A DNA stretch of 35,015 bases from an uncultured Acidimicrobiales bacterium (GCA_938041035.1 CALHYX010000100.1:1-35015), one strand, 5' to 3'; counted from the first letter of the stretch, positions 7,290 to 15,329 are shown. Translations and numbers: made by a program. The notes: generated by a model not told the origin, from the letters alone.

Positions 7290-7678
7290 CCAACCCGACG
7301 ACCGACGATGGCCGCCCCATCTACCAGTGTCCCGTCGATGCCCCGATCTCGGTGCTCGGCGGGAAATGGAAGCTGGTGCTGATCTTCTACCTTCTGCAGG
7401 CGCCTCGCCGTAACGGGGAGCTTCGTCGGCTCGTGCCGACCATCACCCAGAAGATGCTCACGCAGCAGTTGCGCGAGCTCGAAGCCGACGGCCTCGTGAC
7501 CCGGGAGGTGTTCGACCAGGTGCCGCCCAAGGTCGTATACGACATCGACCCGGCCGAACGCGACCAACTCGACGCGCTGTTGTCCCCGCTGTGCGATTGG
7601 GGCATGTACTGGGCCGACAAGACGGGGGGCCCGCGTTCTGGCGTTGGAGGATCGCTAGGCCCGGACTGGAAGAACTAG
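7286..7678 (+). CDS. HxlR-family winged-helix transcriptional regulator
   Basis: This 130-residue protein is typical of HxlR/MarR-like regulators. The sequence CPVDAPISVLGGKWKL (15-30), with the invariant GGKWK, starts the winged helix. It continues through ITQKMLTQQLRELEADGLVTRE (recognition helix and wing) and VVYDIDPAERDQL. Cys15 before the conserved helix is the position used as a redox or aldehyde sensor in HypR/QorR-type members, so thiol-based sensing is possible. The GTG start at 7286 overlaps the TGA of the hydrolase gene (GTGA). Its stop shares a CTAG with the stop of the convergent gene at 7675. Confidence 0.88.
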   Translation: MTNPTTDDGRPIYQCPVDAPISVLGGKWKLVLIFYLLQAPRRNGELRRLVPTITQKMLTQQLRELEADGLVTREVFDQVPPKVVYDIDPAERDQLDALLSPLCDWGMYWADKTGGPRSGVGGSLGPDWKN

Positions 7679-8943
7679 TCGGTCAGTCCCAGGCGGGCGA
7701 CCGGGAACCCGTTGCGCGGGTTCAGCAACGCCACGAGCGGACCGAGTTCACCGTTGCCCCGGGCGACACCGTTTACCAGCACCCATTCACGATCGATGGA
7801 CACTTCACCCTCGATTAGCGAGGAGACGCTGCGCACGAGCGTGGCGGCATAGGGAAGCCACGCCGGGGAAATGGCGTCGGTCTCGACCCGCAGGTCGTTG
7901 GTGGCGAGCTGGCCAAAGCTGTAGGTCAGCTGCTCATCGATCGCGTCGTAGGTAGCCTGATCGGGAACGATGCCGTCGACCTCGACGAGTCCGCGGTTCA
8001 CGCTGATGGTGACCGACGGGTAGAGACCCGGTTCCGGCGGAGGCGGCGTCATGGGAACGAACGGAGGAATGATCACGTCGGCGCGCGTTTCGACGAGGCC
8101 CAGTACCTGGGTCTCTTCTTCGGCCGCCGGGTCAGCGGAGTCGGCTTCGGGGATGGAAACCACGCCGCCACCGATCAGGATGGCGAAGGCCGCGCACGCG
8201 GTCGCCGCGATGCCGACCAGGCTCGCGACCCGAGAACTACGCGGTCCGGCGGTACGACCGGTCGATGCGAAGGAGGTCTGCACCGCCGCGCTCGGGGTTC
8301 GGAGATCGAAGTCGGTCGCGTGCGTCGTCCCACGCGCGAGATCGAGGCTGGACAGATCCGGACGGGGGGCATCGATCCCCACGCCGAGCTCGGCGACGAA
8401 TCGGGCCCGATCCTCGGCCGACAGGTCGGGCACCAGGTTCAGGAGATGACCGTGGGTCCCGTCGGCCAGGGCGAAGCGTTGAGCGCCGAGATCGTGGGCG
8501 AGCCCGTGGGCATCGAGGCGCCACGAGATGCGATGGTCGGCGAGCTTGCGCATGAGCAGACCCACCGCAAGGGCAAAGACCTGGTCGGTGGCGGCGGGCG
8601 ACAGGCCGAACTGCTCGGACACCGTTTCCACGACGGACACGTAGCGCGAACCAACGATGGCTCGAGCCAGACCGCTGGTCTGTCGGTCGCCGACCAGGGC
8701 GGCATACAGGACCACCGGTTCGGCGCTCGTGGTCTCGCTGCGCAGGGCAAGATCGCCAATGAGCGCATCTCGCCCGGCGGCGACCGAACCGTGCAGGGCC
8801 AAGACGCCGGCGGACAGCACGATCGCTGCCTCGACCGCCTGGTGAACCCGCGGGGGCGCTTCAACAGTGTCGATCGCCGCAGCGAGAGCGGACGAGTCAA
8901 GCTCGCCACACAGCTGCTCCGCGATCGTTTCGGTGCCTGACAT
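7675..8943 (-). CDS. Membrane protein with DUF937-like N-terminal part and C-terminal BON-like repeats
   Basis: This 422-residue protein starts from the ATG at 8943 (GGACGGGA just upstream); the frame is open to 9363. The first ~190 residues are alpha-helical with segments such as VSEQFGLSPAATDQVFALAVGLLMRKLADH, which look like a diverged DUF937 region. An Arg-rich stretch and a single membrane helix follow (about ASLVGIAATACAAFAILIGG), then an acidic/proline-rich spacer (FVPMTPPPPEP). A C-terminal region has two BON-like alpha/beta units (TISVNRGLVEVDGIVPDQ, then SIDREWVLVNGVARG). The BON parts should sit outside the membrane and may contact lipid or envelope components. The layout resembles the DUF937/BON/OmpA protein at 26841. 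The DUF937 match is tentative and the function unknown. Confidence 0.65.
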   Translation of the reverse strand: MSGTETIAEQLCGELDSSALAAAIDTVEAPPRVHQAVEAAIVLSAGVLALHGSVAAGRDALIGDLALRSETTSAEPVVLYAALVGDRQTSGLARAIVGSRYVSVVETVSEQFGLSPAATDQVFALAVGLLMRKLADHRISWRLDAHGLAHDLGAQRFALADGTHGHLLNLVPDLSAEDRARFVAELGVGIDAPRPDLSSLDLARGTTHATDFDLRTPSAAVQTSFASTGRTAGPRSSRVASLVGIAATACAAFAILIGGGVVSIPEADSADPAAEEETQVLGLVETRADVIIPPFVPMTPPPPEPGLYPSVTISVNRGLVEVDGIVPDQATYDAIDEQLTYSFGQLATNDLRVETDAISPAWLPYAATLVRSVSSLIEGEVSIDREWVLVNGVARGNGELGPLVALLNPRNGFPVARLGLTD

Positions 8944-9041
8944 TTCCCGTCCCGTCCTGAGCTTTTCGATACATGAGCCAATCGACCCACCGGGCACGAA
9001 GATGAGGCGGGCCGAGTCGACCGCCGTTCGAATTGCGGCGT

Positions 9042-9656
9042 TTACGGGCGAATCGCCCGGCCCACATGGAAGTACGCCCACGGTTTGGGGCCGTCGGCAT
9101 AGGCCGCGTCGGACCAGTCGATGGTGAACCCGGCGGCCTCGATCAGCGCCGTATGATCGCGGCTCACATGACAGCCGTCGAACAGCCGCCTTTGTACGGG
9201 ATCGATGCGATGCTGCCACCGCTGAATGTTCTCCTCCGGTGCGATCCCGTGCTCGAGAAAGTGCAACGCGCCACCCGGTTTGATCACCCGAAAGAGCTCC
9301 GAGAGCGCTCGACCGGGGTCGGGGATGGTACACAGGGTGAAGGTCAACAGCCCAGCATCGCAACTGGCGTCATCCAGTGGGAGCAGCTGTCCGTCGAGAC
9401 CGACGAACTCCACCGGAACCGAGCTCGCCGCCAACCGATCGCCGGCCAGCTTCTCCCCCACGACCGCCGGGTCGACGGCGTAAATCCGTTCAACGTCGTC
9501 GGGGTAGTGGGCAACGTTGGTACCCGACCCAAAGCCAGGTTCGACCACCACGCCTCGCAGCCCCTCGAGACACCGACGCCGCCACCGCGCCACCCCCTCT
9601 GTGCTGCACGCCTTGTCGATCAGTCGGGGCAGAATCTGGTCGCGGTACACACCCAT
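9042..9656 (-). CDS. Class I SAM-dependent methyltransferase
   Basis: The product is 204 residues. Motif I is VVEPGFGSGTN (about residues 36-46), where the usual acidic E-x-G-x-G-x-G is kept. LPLDDASCDAGLLTFTLCTIPD is the motif IV/post-IV region, and LFRVIKPGGALHFLEHG is motif VI of the UbiE/METTL7-like group. The ATG at 9656 lies 3 bp after the stop of the SDR gene, so it is read by reinitiation or as part of the same mRNA. The substrate is unknown. The neighbours (SDR, sulfotransferase, SnoaL-like protein, exporter) suggest tailoring of a small hydrophobic molecule. Confidence 0.87.
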   Translation of the reverse strand: MGVYRDQILPRLIDKACSTEGVARWRRRCLEGLRGVVVEPGFGSGTNVAHYPDDVERIYAVDPAVVGEKLAGDRLAASSVPVEFVGLDGQLLPLDDASCDAGLLTFTLCTIPDPGRALSELFRVIKPGGALHFLEHGIAPEENIQRWQHRIDPVQRRLFDGCHVSRDHTALIEAAGFTIDWSDAAYADGPKPWAYFHVGRAIRP

Positions 9657-9659
9657 GGT

Positions 9660-10445
9660 TCAGAACGTGGTCCAGTGGCCGCCGTTGACATCGAGGCTGG
9701 TCCCGGTGCACGCGGCGGAGAGATCGGAGGCATAGAACACCACGGTGCCGCAGATCTGTTCGGAGTCCGGGATGTAGCGCAGCGCGATCTCGCCGGCGAC
9801 CGAGTCGTACTCGTCCTGATAGGTGGTGCCGTTCTGCTCGGCCCGCGATTCGAGGTACCACCGAACCGAATCGCCAAAGATGAACCCGGGGCAGATGGCG
9901 TTGACCCGGATGCCCGCCGGGCCGACCTCTTTGGCCATGGTGCGGGTCACCGAGGTGAGCGCCGACTTGGCCGCCGCGTACGCACCAAAGTTGGGCAGGT
10001 TGTTGCGCACCGACATCGTCGCCACGTTGATGATCGAACCCGATCCCTGCTCGCGCATGATGGGCAGGGCCGCCCGGCTCACCTTCAGCGCCGCGGTGCA
10101 GTTCAGCTCCATGCTCTCGCTCCAGGTCGCCAGCGACATGGCTTCGAGCGTCTCGAACGGCGGCTGTTTGAACGCGTTGTTCACCACGGAGTCGATTCGA
10201 CCGAACTCCGCCATCGTCGCGGCGACCATGGCGTCGATGGCGGGCACGTCGGTGACGTCGGTAACGACCGGAAGCGCTCGACGCCCGAGCGCCTCGACCT
10301 CGCCGGCCACCTCGTCGAGCTTGGCCTGCGTCCGAGCGGCCAACACCACATCGGCGCCCTCGCGGGCACACGCGAGCGCCGCGTCGCGCCCCATCCCGGG
10401 GCCCACCCCGGACACGATCACTACCCGGTCCTGCAAAAGTGCCAT
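9660..10445 (-). CDS. Short-chain dehydrogenase/reductase (SDR)
   Basis: This is a 261-residue classical SDR. The ATG at 10445 (ninth base after GGGAGAG) is chosen over the upstream ATG at 10490, which lies in the end of the sulfotransferase gene. The Rossmann motif is SGVGPGMG (12-19); Arg38 after strand 2 (LAART) suggests NADP. NNA is at 89-91. The active site shows Tyr156 and Lys160 (YAAAK). The residue 13 before the Tyr, normally Ser, is Thr143 (VATMS), with Ser145 two further on. PGFIFGDSVRWYLES forms the substrate lid. It probably oxidises or reduces a hydroxyl/keto group in the same pathway as the flanking methyltransferase and sulfotransferase. Confidence 0.9.
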   Translation of the reverse strand: MALLQDRVVIVSGVGPGMGRDAALACAREGADVVLAARTQAKLDEVAGEVEALGRRALPVVTDVTDVPAIDAMVAATMAEFGRIDSVVNNAFKQPPFETLEAMSLATWSESMELNCTAALKVSRAALPIMREQGSGSIINVATMSVRNNLPNFGAYAAAKSALTSVTRTMAKEVGPAGIRVNAICPGFIFGDSVRWYLESRAEQNGTTYQDEYDSVAGEIALRYIPDSEQICGTVVFYASDLSAACTGTSLDVNGGHWTTF

Positions 10446-10458
10446 CGGCTCGCTCTCC

Positions 10459-11601
10459 CTAAAGGTCGTATTCGTTGCGGTAATCGCCAAAGCGTTCGTC
10501 GAGTTCGCCCCGATCCAGACCGAAGTCGGCCATGTCGTACTCGTGGCGGCCGTACCGGTGCTGACGGTGCTCCTCGGTGTGGGCGACCATTGCCGTGTGG
10601 GCGTCGGCGGAGAGCGACTCGCCGAGATCGCGATACAGGCCCTCGACCGTCGCCACGGGGTCGGCCACCAGCTCGCGGTAGTCGACGTCGACGAATCGGT
10701 CGTCGCCCAACCGGCGCCGGGCCGCCCGCGTTCGCTCGATCATCTCGCCGAGCATTTCGGTCCACACCCGGCCCTCGTAGTGCGCCCAGTCACCATCGCT
10801 GAAGGTGCCGCTCAACGAGTTGGTGATACTCGCCGTCGACGCCACACAGGTTGCGGGATCGCGGTGGGTCCAGATGAACCGGGCGTCGGGGTACACCTCG
10901 GCGATCGCATCTACCGCCAGACCGTGATGCGGCGTCTTCAACTGCCACCGCCCCGGCGCTTCGGACTGCAGCAACTGGAGCATGTGACGGTGATACCGGT
11001 AGGTCGGCACGTGGTCGCGTTCGAGGAGCCACCGGCCGTAGGTCTCGACGTTGAACGTGGCGTTGAACCGGAGGCTGACGAAGTCCTGCGCCATGACCGT
11101 GACGCACTCGAGCGGCATGTTGGGCGGGTCGTGGTGCATGGCGCGAAAGCCCGGGTTCAGGTCGTCGAGGGGCCCGTGGTCGGCCCCGGCCATGGCGGCC
11201 ACGAACCGCGGGTCCGTGCCGTAGGTCGCTGCGGTGGGCGGCGGCACCGGCTGTGAGATCTCCCATCCCAGGAGCGACCGGTTGGCCGGGTCGACCGAAA
11301 GCAGATGGCTCAACGCCGTCGTGCCCGACCGGGAGACTCCGACGATGAAAAGCGGGGCCGGTACCTCGGCGAGGGCGAGCTCGGGGTGGGCCGACTGATA
11401 CTCCGTTGCCTGGAGCCGAATTGTGAGGTCGGTCACGATGGACGCCTCGGCCGCCGCCTGACCGATCGGATTCAGCTGAGCTTCGCCGTTCAGCGACGCC
11501 ACCAGTACCTCGAGCCCGTCCCGGAACGACGGCTCACCAAAATCTGAACTTCCGGCGGCCGCAACCGCGTCGGCCAGCAGCCGCTCGACCTCGAGGGTCA
11601 C
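10459..11601 (-). CDS. Sulfotransferase family protein
   Basis: This is a 380-residue sulfotransferase-fold protein that should transfer sulfate from PAPS to a hydroxyl or amine. The 5'-phosphosulfate loop is FIVGVSRSGTT (about 86-96), and the 3'-phosphate site is FIWTHRDPATCVAS. WQLKTPHHGLAVDAI and VDVDYRELVADPVATVEGLY are conserved in the bacterial Sulfotransfer_3 group. The GTG start at 11601 overlaps the stop of the SnoaL-like gene (GTGA). The next gene (SDR) begins 13 bp after its stop. With MFS, SnoaL-like, SDR and methyltransferase genes it forms one minus-strand run. Confidence 0.86.
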   Translation of the reverse strand: MTLEVERLLADAVAAAGSSDFGEPSFRDGLEVLVASLNGEAQLNPIGQAAAEASIVTDLTIRLQATEYQSAHPELALAEVPAPLFIVGVSRSGTTALSHLLSVDPANRSLLGWEISQPVPPPTAATYGTDPRFVAAMAGADHGPLDDLNPGFRAMHHDPPNMPLECVTVMAQDFVSLRFNATFNVETYGRWLLERDHVPTYRYHRHMLQLLQSEAPGRWQLKTPHHGLAVDAIAEVYPDARFIWTHRDPATCVASTASITNSLSGTFSDGDWAHYEGRVWTEMLGEMIERTRAARRRLGDDRFVDVDYRELVADPVATVEGLYRDLGESLSADAHTAMVAHTEEHRQHRYGRHEYDMADFGLDRGELDERFGDYRNEYDL

Positions 11602-11996
11602 GGCGTGCCCGTCGGGATGTCGGCCGGGTCCCACGCATCACCGAACCCGATCGATGCCAACCAGGTCTCGACGATGCGCCCGTCCTCGATCCGAAAGGTC
11701 TGCACCCAACTCCACCGCTGCTCGTCGTTGTACACCCACGTGCCGATGGCGGTGACGTGATCGCCCTCGGCCATGAGCCAGTAGGTCATGGCGCTGAACC
11801 GGGCGTCACCAAAGTTGGCCTGGCACTCGTCGCGGTACTCCTCGGCCGTCACCGTGCGCCGACCCATCGGATCGTGGCGGGTGTAGGTCGGCCCGGCCAG
11901 CTCCGGGATCAGATCGAAGTTGGTCTGGGACCACATGTCGTCGTACCACCGCCGCAGCACCGCCTTGTTTGCTACTGCGTTGTTCTCCGCCGTCAT
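11598..11996 (-). CDS. SnoaL-like (NTF2-fold) protein
   Basis: This small cone-shaped-fold protein has 132 residues from the ATG at 11996. An in-frame ATG at 12008 would add four residues, but its purine-rich site is too close to the codon. The sequence KAVLRRWYDDMWSQTNFDLIPEL is the common N-terminal helix pair of SnoaL/polyketide-cyclase-like proteins, followed by the strand segments YWLMAEGDHVTAIGTW and WSWVQTFRIEDGRIVETW. Members are cyclases, epoxide hydrolases, isomerases or binding proteins for small hydrophobic molecules. The gene is coupled to the sulfotransferase by a GTGA overlap. Confidence 0.82.
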   Translation of the reverse strand: MTAENNAVANKAVLRRWYDDMWSQTNFDLIPELAGPTYTRHDPMGRRTVTAEEYRDECQANFGDARFSAMTYWLMAEGDHVTAIGTWVYNDEQRWSWVQTFRIEDGRIVETWLASIGFGDAWDPADIPTGTP

Positions 11997-12056
11997 CCAC
12001 GTCCCCATTCCCCCGCCGACTCGGCCCGGCGTACCCCCGATGTAGCACAGGGTGGA

Positions 12057-13292
12057 TCAGACGGCGATTTCCTCGCCGACGATCGGCCCGGGCTGCAGCC
12101 GGATCACGAACGCCAATACCACCGCGGCCACCGCCCCGCTACCCAGCACCGCCCGCAGCGAGGTCGCCTCCACCACCGGCCCGGCCAAGATGTTGGCGAT
12201 CGGAACCGTCCCGCCGAACGACAGCACCCAGATCGCCGCCACCCGACCTCGGATCGCCTCACCGACGTGTTCCTGCCAGGCGGTCGACAGGGTGGTCGGC
12301 AAGGTGAAGTAGAAGAGACCCACCACGAAGATCGACGGGTAGGCGACCGCCAGATCGTCGACGGTCGACATCCAGGCAAGTGCAGCGGCGAACCCGAGCA
12401 GCGCGCCACGAGCGACCGACGGCCGGGGGAACCGCAGCAGCACCGTGGCCACGAGGGTCGCTCCCGCGAGCGCACCGAGGCCGAACGCCGCGTAAAACCA
12501 TCCATACGCCGTACTGCGAGCCTCGATGCCGAGGTTCAGTTCGGCGATCGCCGGCATTTGGCCGATGAACGGCAGACAGAAGAGGGAGAACAGGCACATC
12601 AACAGCAGCGGCCGGCCCACCTGGGGTGCCCGCCACGCCACCTTGAACCCGCCGAACAGTCGGTCGCTCAACGAACGCGAAGCGGCCTGCGCGGCCGGGA
12701 TCGTCGTCACGGCGATCGCACCGATGACCAGGAGATAGCTGGCGGCGTTCAACGCGAACACCTCGCTGAACCCGAACCGGCTGGTCAACCAGCCACCGAT
12801 CGCCGGCCCGATGACCCGGGCCCCGTTCACCTGCATCGAGTTCAACGCGATCGCCGCCTGCAGGTTGCCCGGCCCGGCGATGGTGGGGAGTACCGACGTG
12901 AACGCGGGCGCGAAGATGCCCTGCCCCAACCCGATGATGAACACGAGCAACAGCAACAGGTTCTTCGAGATCGACCCGTCGATCACCAGATAGGCGAGGA
13001 CAAACGTCCACAACATCTGCCAGGTCTGGGTGATGAGTAGGAGCTTGCGCCGGTCAGCGGTGTCGGCCAGCGAGCCACCGATCAGGCTGAGGATCGCCAG
13101 CGGTCCGAGCTGAGCGAAGATGACCGCCCCCAGATAGGAACTCGACTCGCTGATCTCCCAGGCGAGCACGCCGAGCGCAGCGGTCTGCATCCACCGGCCG
13201 GTGTTCGACAGGAACGACGCAACGTAGATCCGACGAAAGTCGTCTCCCGCCAGCGCATCGCGCGCCGTGCCCCGTCGTGTCAGCTCGTCCAC
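12057..13292 (-). CDS. MFS transporter, DHA3/EntS-like exporter
   Basis: This 411-residue protein has the pattern of a 12-helix major facilitator of the MFS_3 (EntS/macrolide efflux) type: FRRIYVASFLSNTGRWMQTAALGVL in helix 1, GGSLADTADRRKLLLI in the signature loop between helices 2 and 3, and NGARVIGPAIGGWLTSRFG in helix 5. It should export a small molecule across the cytoplasmic membrane. It is the first gene of the minus-strand run that continues 60 bp later with the SnoaL-like, sulfotransferase, SDR and methyltransferase genes, so export of the tailored product is plausible. The start is GTG at 13292, with a TANNNT box 6 nt upstream. Confidence 0.88.
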   Translation of the reverse strand: MDELTRRGTARDALAGDDFRRIYVASFLSNTGRWMQTAALGVLAWEISESSSYLGAVIFAQLGPLAILSLIGGSLADTADRRKLLLITQTWQMLWTFVLAYLVIDGSISKNLLLLLVFIIGLGQGIFAPAFTSVLPTIAGPGNLQAAIALNSMQVNGARVIGPAIGGWLTSRFGFSEVFALNAASYLLVIGAIAVTTIPAAQAASRSLSDRLFGGFKVAWRAPQVGRPLLLMCLFSLFCLPFIGQMPAIAELNLGIEARSTAYGWFYAAFGLGALAGATLVATVLLRFPRPSVARGALLGFAAALAWMSTVDDLAVAYPSIFVVGLFYFTLPTTLSTAWQEHVGEAIRGRVAAIWVLSFGGTVPIANILAGPVVEATSLRAVLGSGAVAAVVLAFVIRLQPGPIVGEEIAV

Positions 13293-13298
13293 CGGTCC

Positions 13299-13304
13299 AC
13301 CGTA
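13299..13304 (-). promoter_or_regulatory. TANNNT -10 box, probable leaderless start of the MFS gene
   Basis: TACGGT (minus strand, 13304 to 13299) ends 6 nt before the GTG at 13292. No well-spaced ribosome site is present. The spacing matches leaderless actinobacterial promoters. Confidence 0.4.
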
Positions 13305-13321
13305 TGGGTGCGCAGCCGGGT

Positions 13322-13897
13322 TCAGGCCGACGCGTGGTCCAGGTAGGTCAGAACCGCTTTCACCCGACGATGGCCCTCGGTCTCGATCAGCAGTCCCAAC
13401 TTGGTGAACACGCTGCTTACGTGGCTCTCCACCGTGCGGACGTTGAGCACGAGGTGGTCGGCGATCGCCGCGTTGTCGTGGCCCTGCGCCATGAGACCGA
13501 GCACCTCGCGTTCCCGGTCGGAAAGTTGATCGAGCGGATTGTCGCGGCGCTCGCGCTCGAGCAGTCGCGCCACCACCTGAGGGTCGATCGCGGTATCGCC
13601 CGCCGCGACCCGCCGCACCGTGGCCACGAACTCCTCGATATCGGCGACGCGGTCCTTCAGCAGGTAGCCAACCGCTTCGGCGCTTCCCTCGATCAACTCG
13701 AACGCGTATCGGGTCTCGATGTGCTGGGAGAGCACGATCACCGCCACCTCGGGGTGGCTTTTCCGGAGCGCGACGGCGGCCTCGAGGCCCTCGGTTGTGT
13801 GGGTCGGTGGCATGCGAATATCGATGACCACCAGGTCGGGTTTCGTCTCGCCGACCACCTCGGGCAGATCCAGAGCGTCGCCGCGTTCGGCCACCAC
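13322..13897 (-). pseudogene. LuxR/NarL-type response regulator lacking a normal N terminus
   Basis: The readable part is 191 residues. It holds most of a receiver domain (phosphoacceptor Asp26 in PDLVVIDIRMPP, then VIVLSQHIETRYAFELI and YLLKDRVADIEEF) and a complete LuxR helix-turn-helix (LSDREREVLGLMAQG, RTVESHVSSVF). Full-length relatives have about 27 more residues, including the first strand and the acidic pair that binds Mg. The reading frame stays open upstream with receiver-like sequence (LFADAGIEVVAE), but there is no ATG, GTG or TTG at the proper place: codon -27 is GTT. The acidic pair reads Asp-Phe. The upstream DNA instead encodes, on the other strand, the end of another gene. 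It is probably truncated and unable to respond to phosphorylation, though it could still bind DNA if translated from 13897. Confidence 0.7.
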
Positions 13898-13927
13898 CTC
13901 GATGCCCGCGTCGGCAAAGAGCCGGGC

Positions 13928-14134
13928 GCTCCGTTCGAGCCCGAGACCTGGACCGAAGTCCGCTACAAGGGTGGCAACGAACCCGGCGTGCTCGCCCTCG
14001 CCTGGTGGCTGGAACGAAGCGACGGTCGTCAGTTCGTCATGGCGACCGGGATCTCCAATCCGGAGGCACCGGTCGACGAGTCGGCGGCGCTGCCGGTGGC
14101 GATCAACGCCATCGCACTGCTCGCCGACGAGTGA
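13928..14134 (+). pseudogene. C-terminal remnant of a beta-lactamase-like serine hydrolase
   Basis: A plus-strand frame of 68 codons ends at 14134. It reads like the last part of a class A beta-lactamase-related serine hydrolase: TWTEVRYKGGNEPGVLALAW, with KGG at the place of the KTG triad, then LERSDGRQFVMATG and a final helix AINAIALLADE. No matching N-terminal domain (SxxK, SxN) exists upstream. That DNA encodes the response regulator on the opposite strand. It is therefore a fragment left by a deletion or rearrangement, or a join in the assembly. Confidence 0.65.
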
Positions 14135-14141
14135 ACCGACG

Positions 14142-15317
14142 TCAGCCCGTCCGGCCCTCGTAGATGATCCGGCCCGGCTTGCGGTCGCGCAGCCCGGCGC
14201 ATCGTTCGGTCGACACCAACTCGTCGGTCAACCGCTCCGCCAGGTCGGCGGCGGTGTCGCCGGCGTCGGCCCGGCCGCCCGTGGCGCCGACCTGCACGGC
14301 GTCGCGGCCCCGGATGGCGTAGCCGGTGGCAAACCAGTCGAGTTCGGCCTTGTCGTTCATGGATGTGCCGGTGAGGTCGAACCCGTCCGGCTGAGCGGTG
14401 ATGACCGCCTGGACGACGTCGATCTGTTCATCGCCATCGATATCTCCGCACCCCGAGACCGCCCAGAGGAACGGCCCGGCGGGTTCGTCGTCGTCGATCG
14501 CCCGAGGACCCGACAACACCCGCAGTCGATCGTCGGTCGGTTGACCGCTCTTCGTAATTCGGACGTAGTCGACCCGCCACGAGCGGGGCTCGGCGACCAA
14601 CATCTCGACCAACCGCGTAGGCCCGACCCGGGAGCTGGCGAGCAGCATGGCCTGGCCGTCCTCGATGGCGCGGTTCGGCGATAGTGCCGGGCTGTCACCG
14701 GTGGCGGCCTTCTCGACCCGCAGTCCGTTGCTGAGGCAGATGCCGACGCGGGCGCCGCCCCGGCTGGGGTGATCGGCGTCGGTCCGTTCGACGGTGTAGG
14801 CCCGGTCGGCCCGACCGTCGCCGTCGAGGTCGAACCCGCCGGTGGTGGCCACGCCGAGCCCGAAGCCGCGACACATCATGTCGACGGCCTCAGGAGCCTG
14901 AGCCACCCGCTCGCAGGTGGTCGCCCGAGTCACGATGCGATTGTTGCGGCCCATCCGACACCCGTCGCGGCCGGGACCGCCGATAAGGCGGTCGGTGCCT
15001 CGCCCGCCGTACAGCCGGTCGCGCCCGGGGCCGCCTTCGAGGTGGTCGGTACCGTCTCCCCCGGTGAGGCGGTCGTGGCCCGAACCGCCGCACAAGATGT
15101 CGTTGCCACCGAGACCCAGGATGTGATCGTCGCCGCCGAGACCGAAGATGATGTCGTCGCCCTCGGTGCCGGTGAGCACGTCATCGTCGGCCGTGCCGAC
15201 AAGCGTGGCATCGTCAGGGTCGCACTTGCTCGGCAGGGCCTGCGCACCGACGGGCGCGGTAGCCAGCAGCGACACCAGGAGTGCCAGAGAGCCCACGAGA
15301 GTCCCTACCGTCCGCAC
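14142..15317 (-). CDS. Secreted RTX-repeat (hemolysin-type calcium-binding) protein
   Basis: The product is 391 residues. A signal peptide (VRTVGTLVGSLALLVSLL, predicted cut after AQA at residue 27) is followed by about eight glycine/aspartate nonapeptides (residues about 38-117; GLGGDDHILGLGGNDILCGG and similar), which bind calcium in a parallel beta-roll. The rest (about 120-391) contains two D-x-D-x-D loops (DLDGDGRAD, DIDGDEQID) like those in FG-GAP or dockerin-type calcium sites, and an otherwise unrecognised region. No type I secretion genes are nearby and a Sec signal is present, so it is likely exported by Sec. The start is GTG at 15317, 6 nt after a TANNNT box. Confidence 0.8.
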   Translation of the reverse strand: MRTVGTLVGSLALLVSLLATAPVGAQALPSKCDPDDATLVGTADDDVLTGTEGDDIIFGLGGDDHILGLGGNDILCGGSGHDRLTGGDGTDHLEGGPGRDRLYGGRGTDRLIGGPGRDGCRMGRNNRIVTRATTCERVAQAPEAVDMMCRGFGLGVATTGGFDLDGDGRADRAYTVERTDADHPSRGGARVGICLSNGLRVEKAATGDSPALSPNRAIEDGQAMLLASSRVGPTRLVEMLVAEPRSWRVDYVRITKSGQPTDDRLRVLSGPRAIDDDEPAGPFLWAVSGCGDIDGDEQIDVVQAVITAQPDGFDLTGTSMNDKAELDWFATGYAIRGRDAVQVGATGGRADAGDTAADLAERLTDELVSTERCAGLRDRKPGRIIYEGRTG

Positions 15318-15323
15318 ACTCCC

Positions 15324-15329
15324 ACCCTA
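15324..15329 (-). promoter_or_regulatory. TANNNT -10 box, probable leaderless start of the RTX-repeat gene
   Basis: TAGGGT (15329 to 15324, minus strand) is followed by 6 nt (GGGAGT) and the GTG at 15317. The GGGAG is too close to serve as an ordinary ribosome site, so a leaderless transcript is likely. Confidence 0.42.

Noticed and set aside
13898..13978. Receiver-like sequence upstream of 13897 as proof of an intact response regulator.
   Set aside because: No ATG, GTG or TTG lies at the expected start, the acidic pair is Asp-Phe, and the same DNA clearly encodes a serine-hydrolase end on the other strand.
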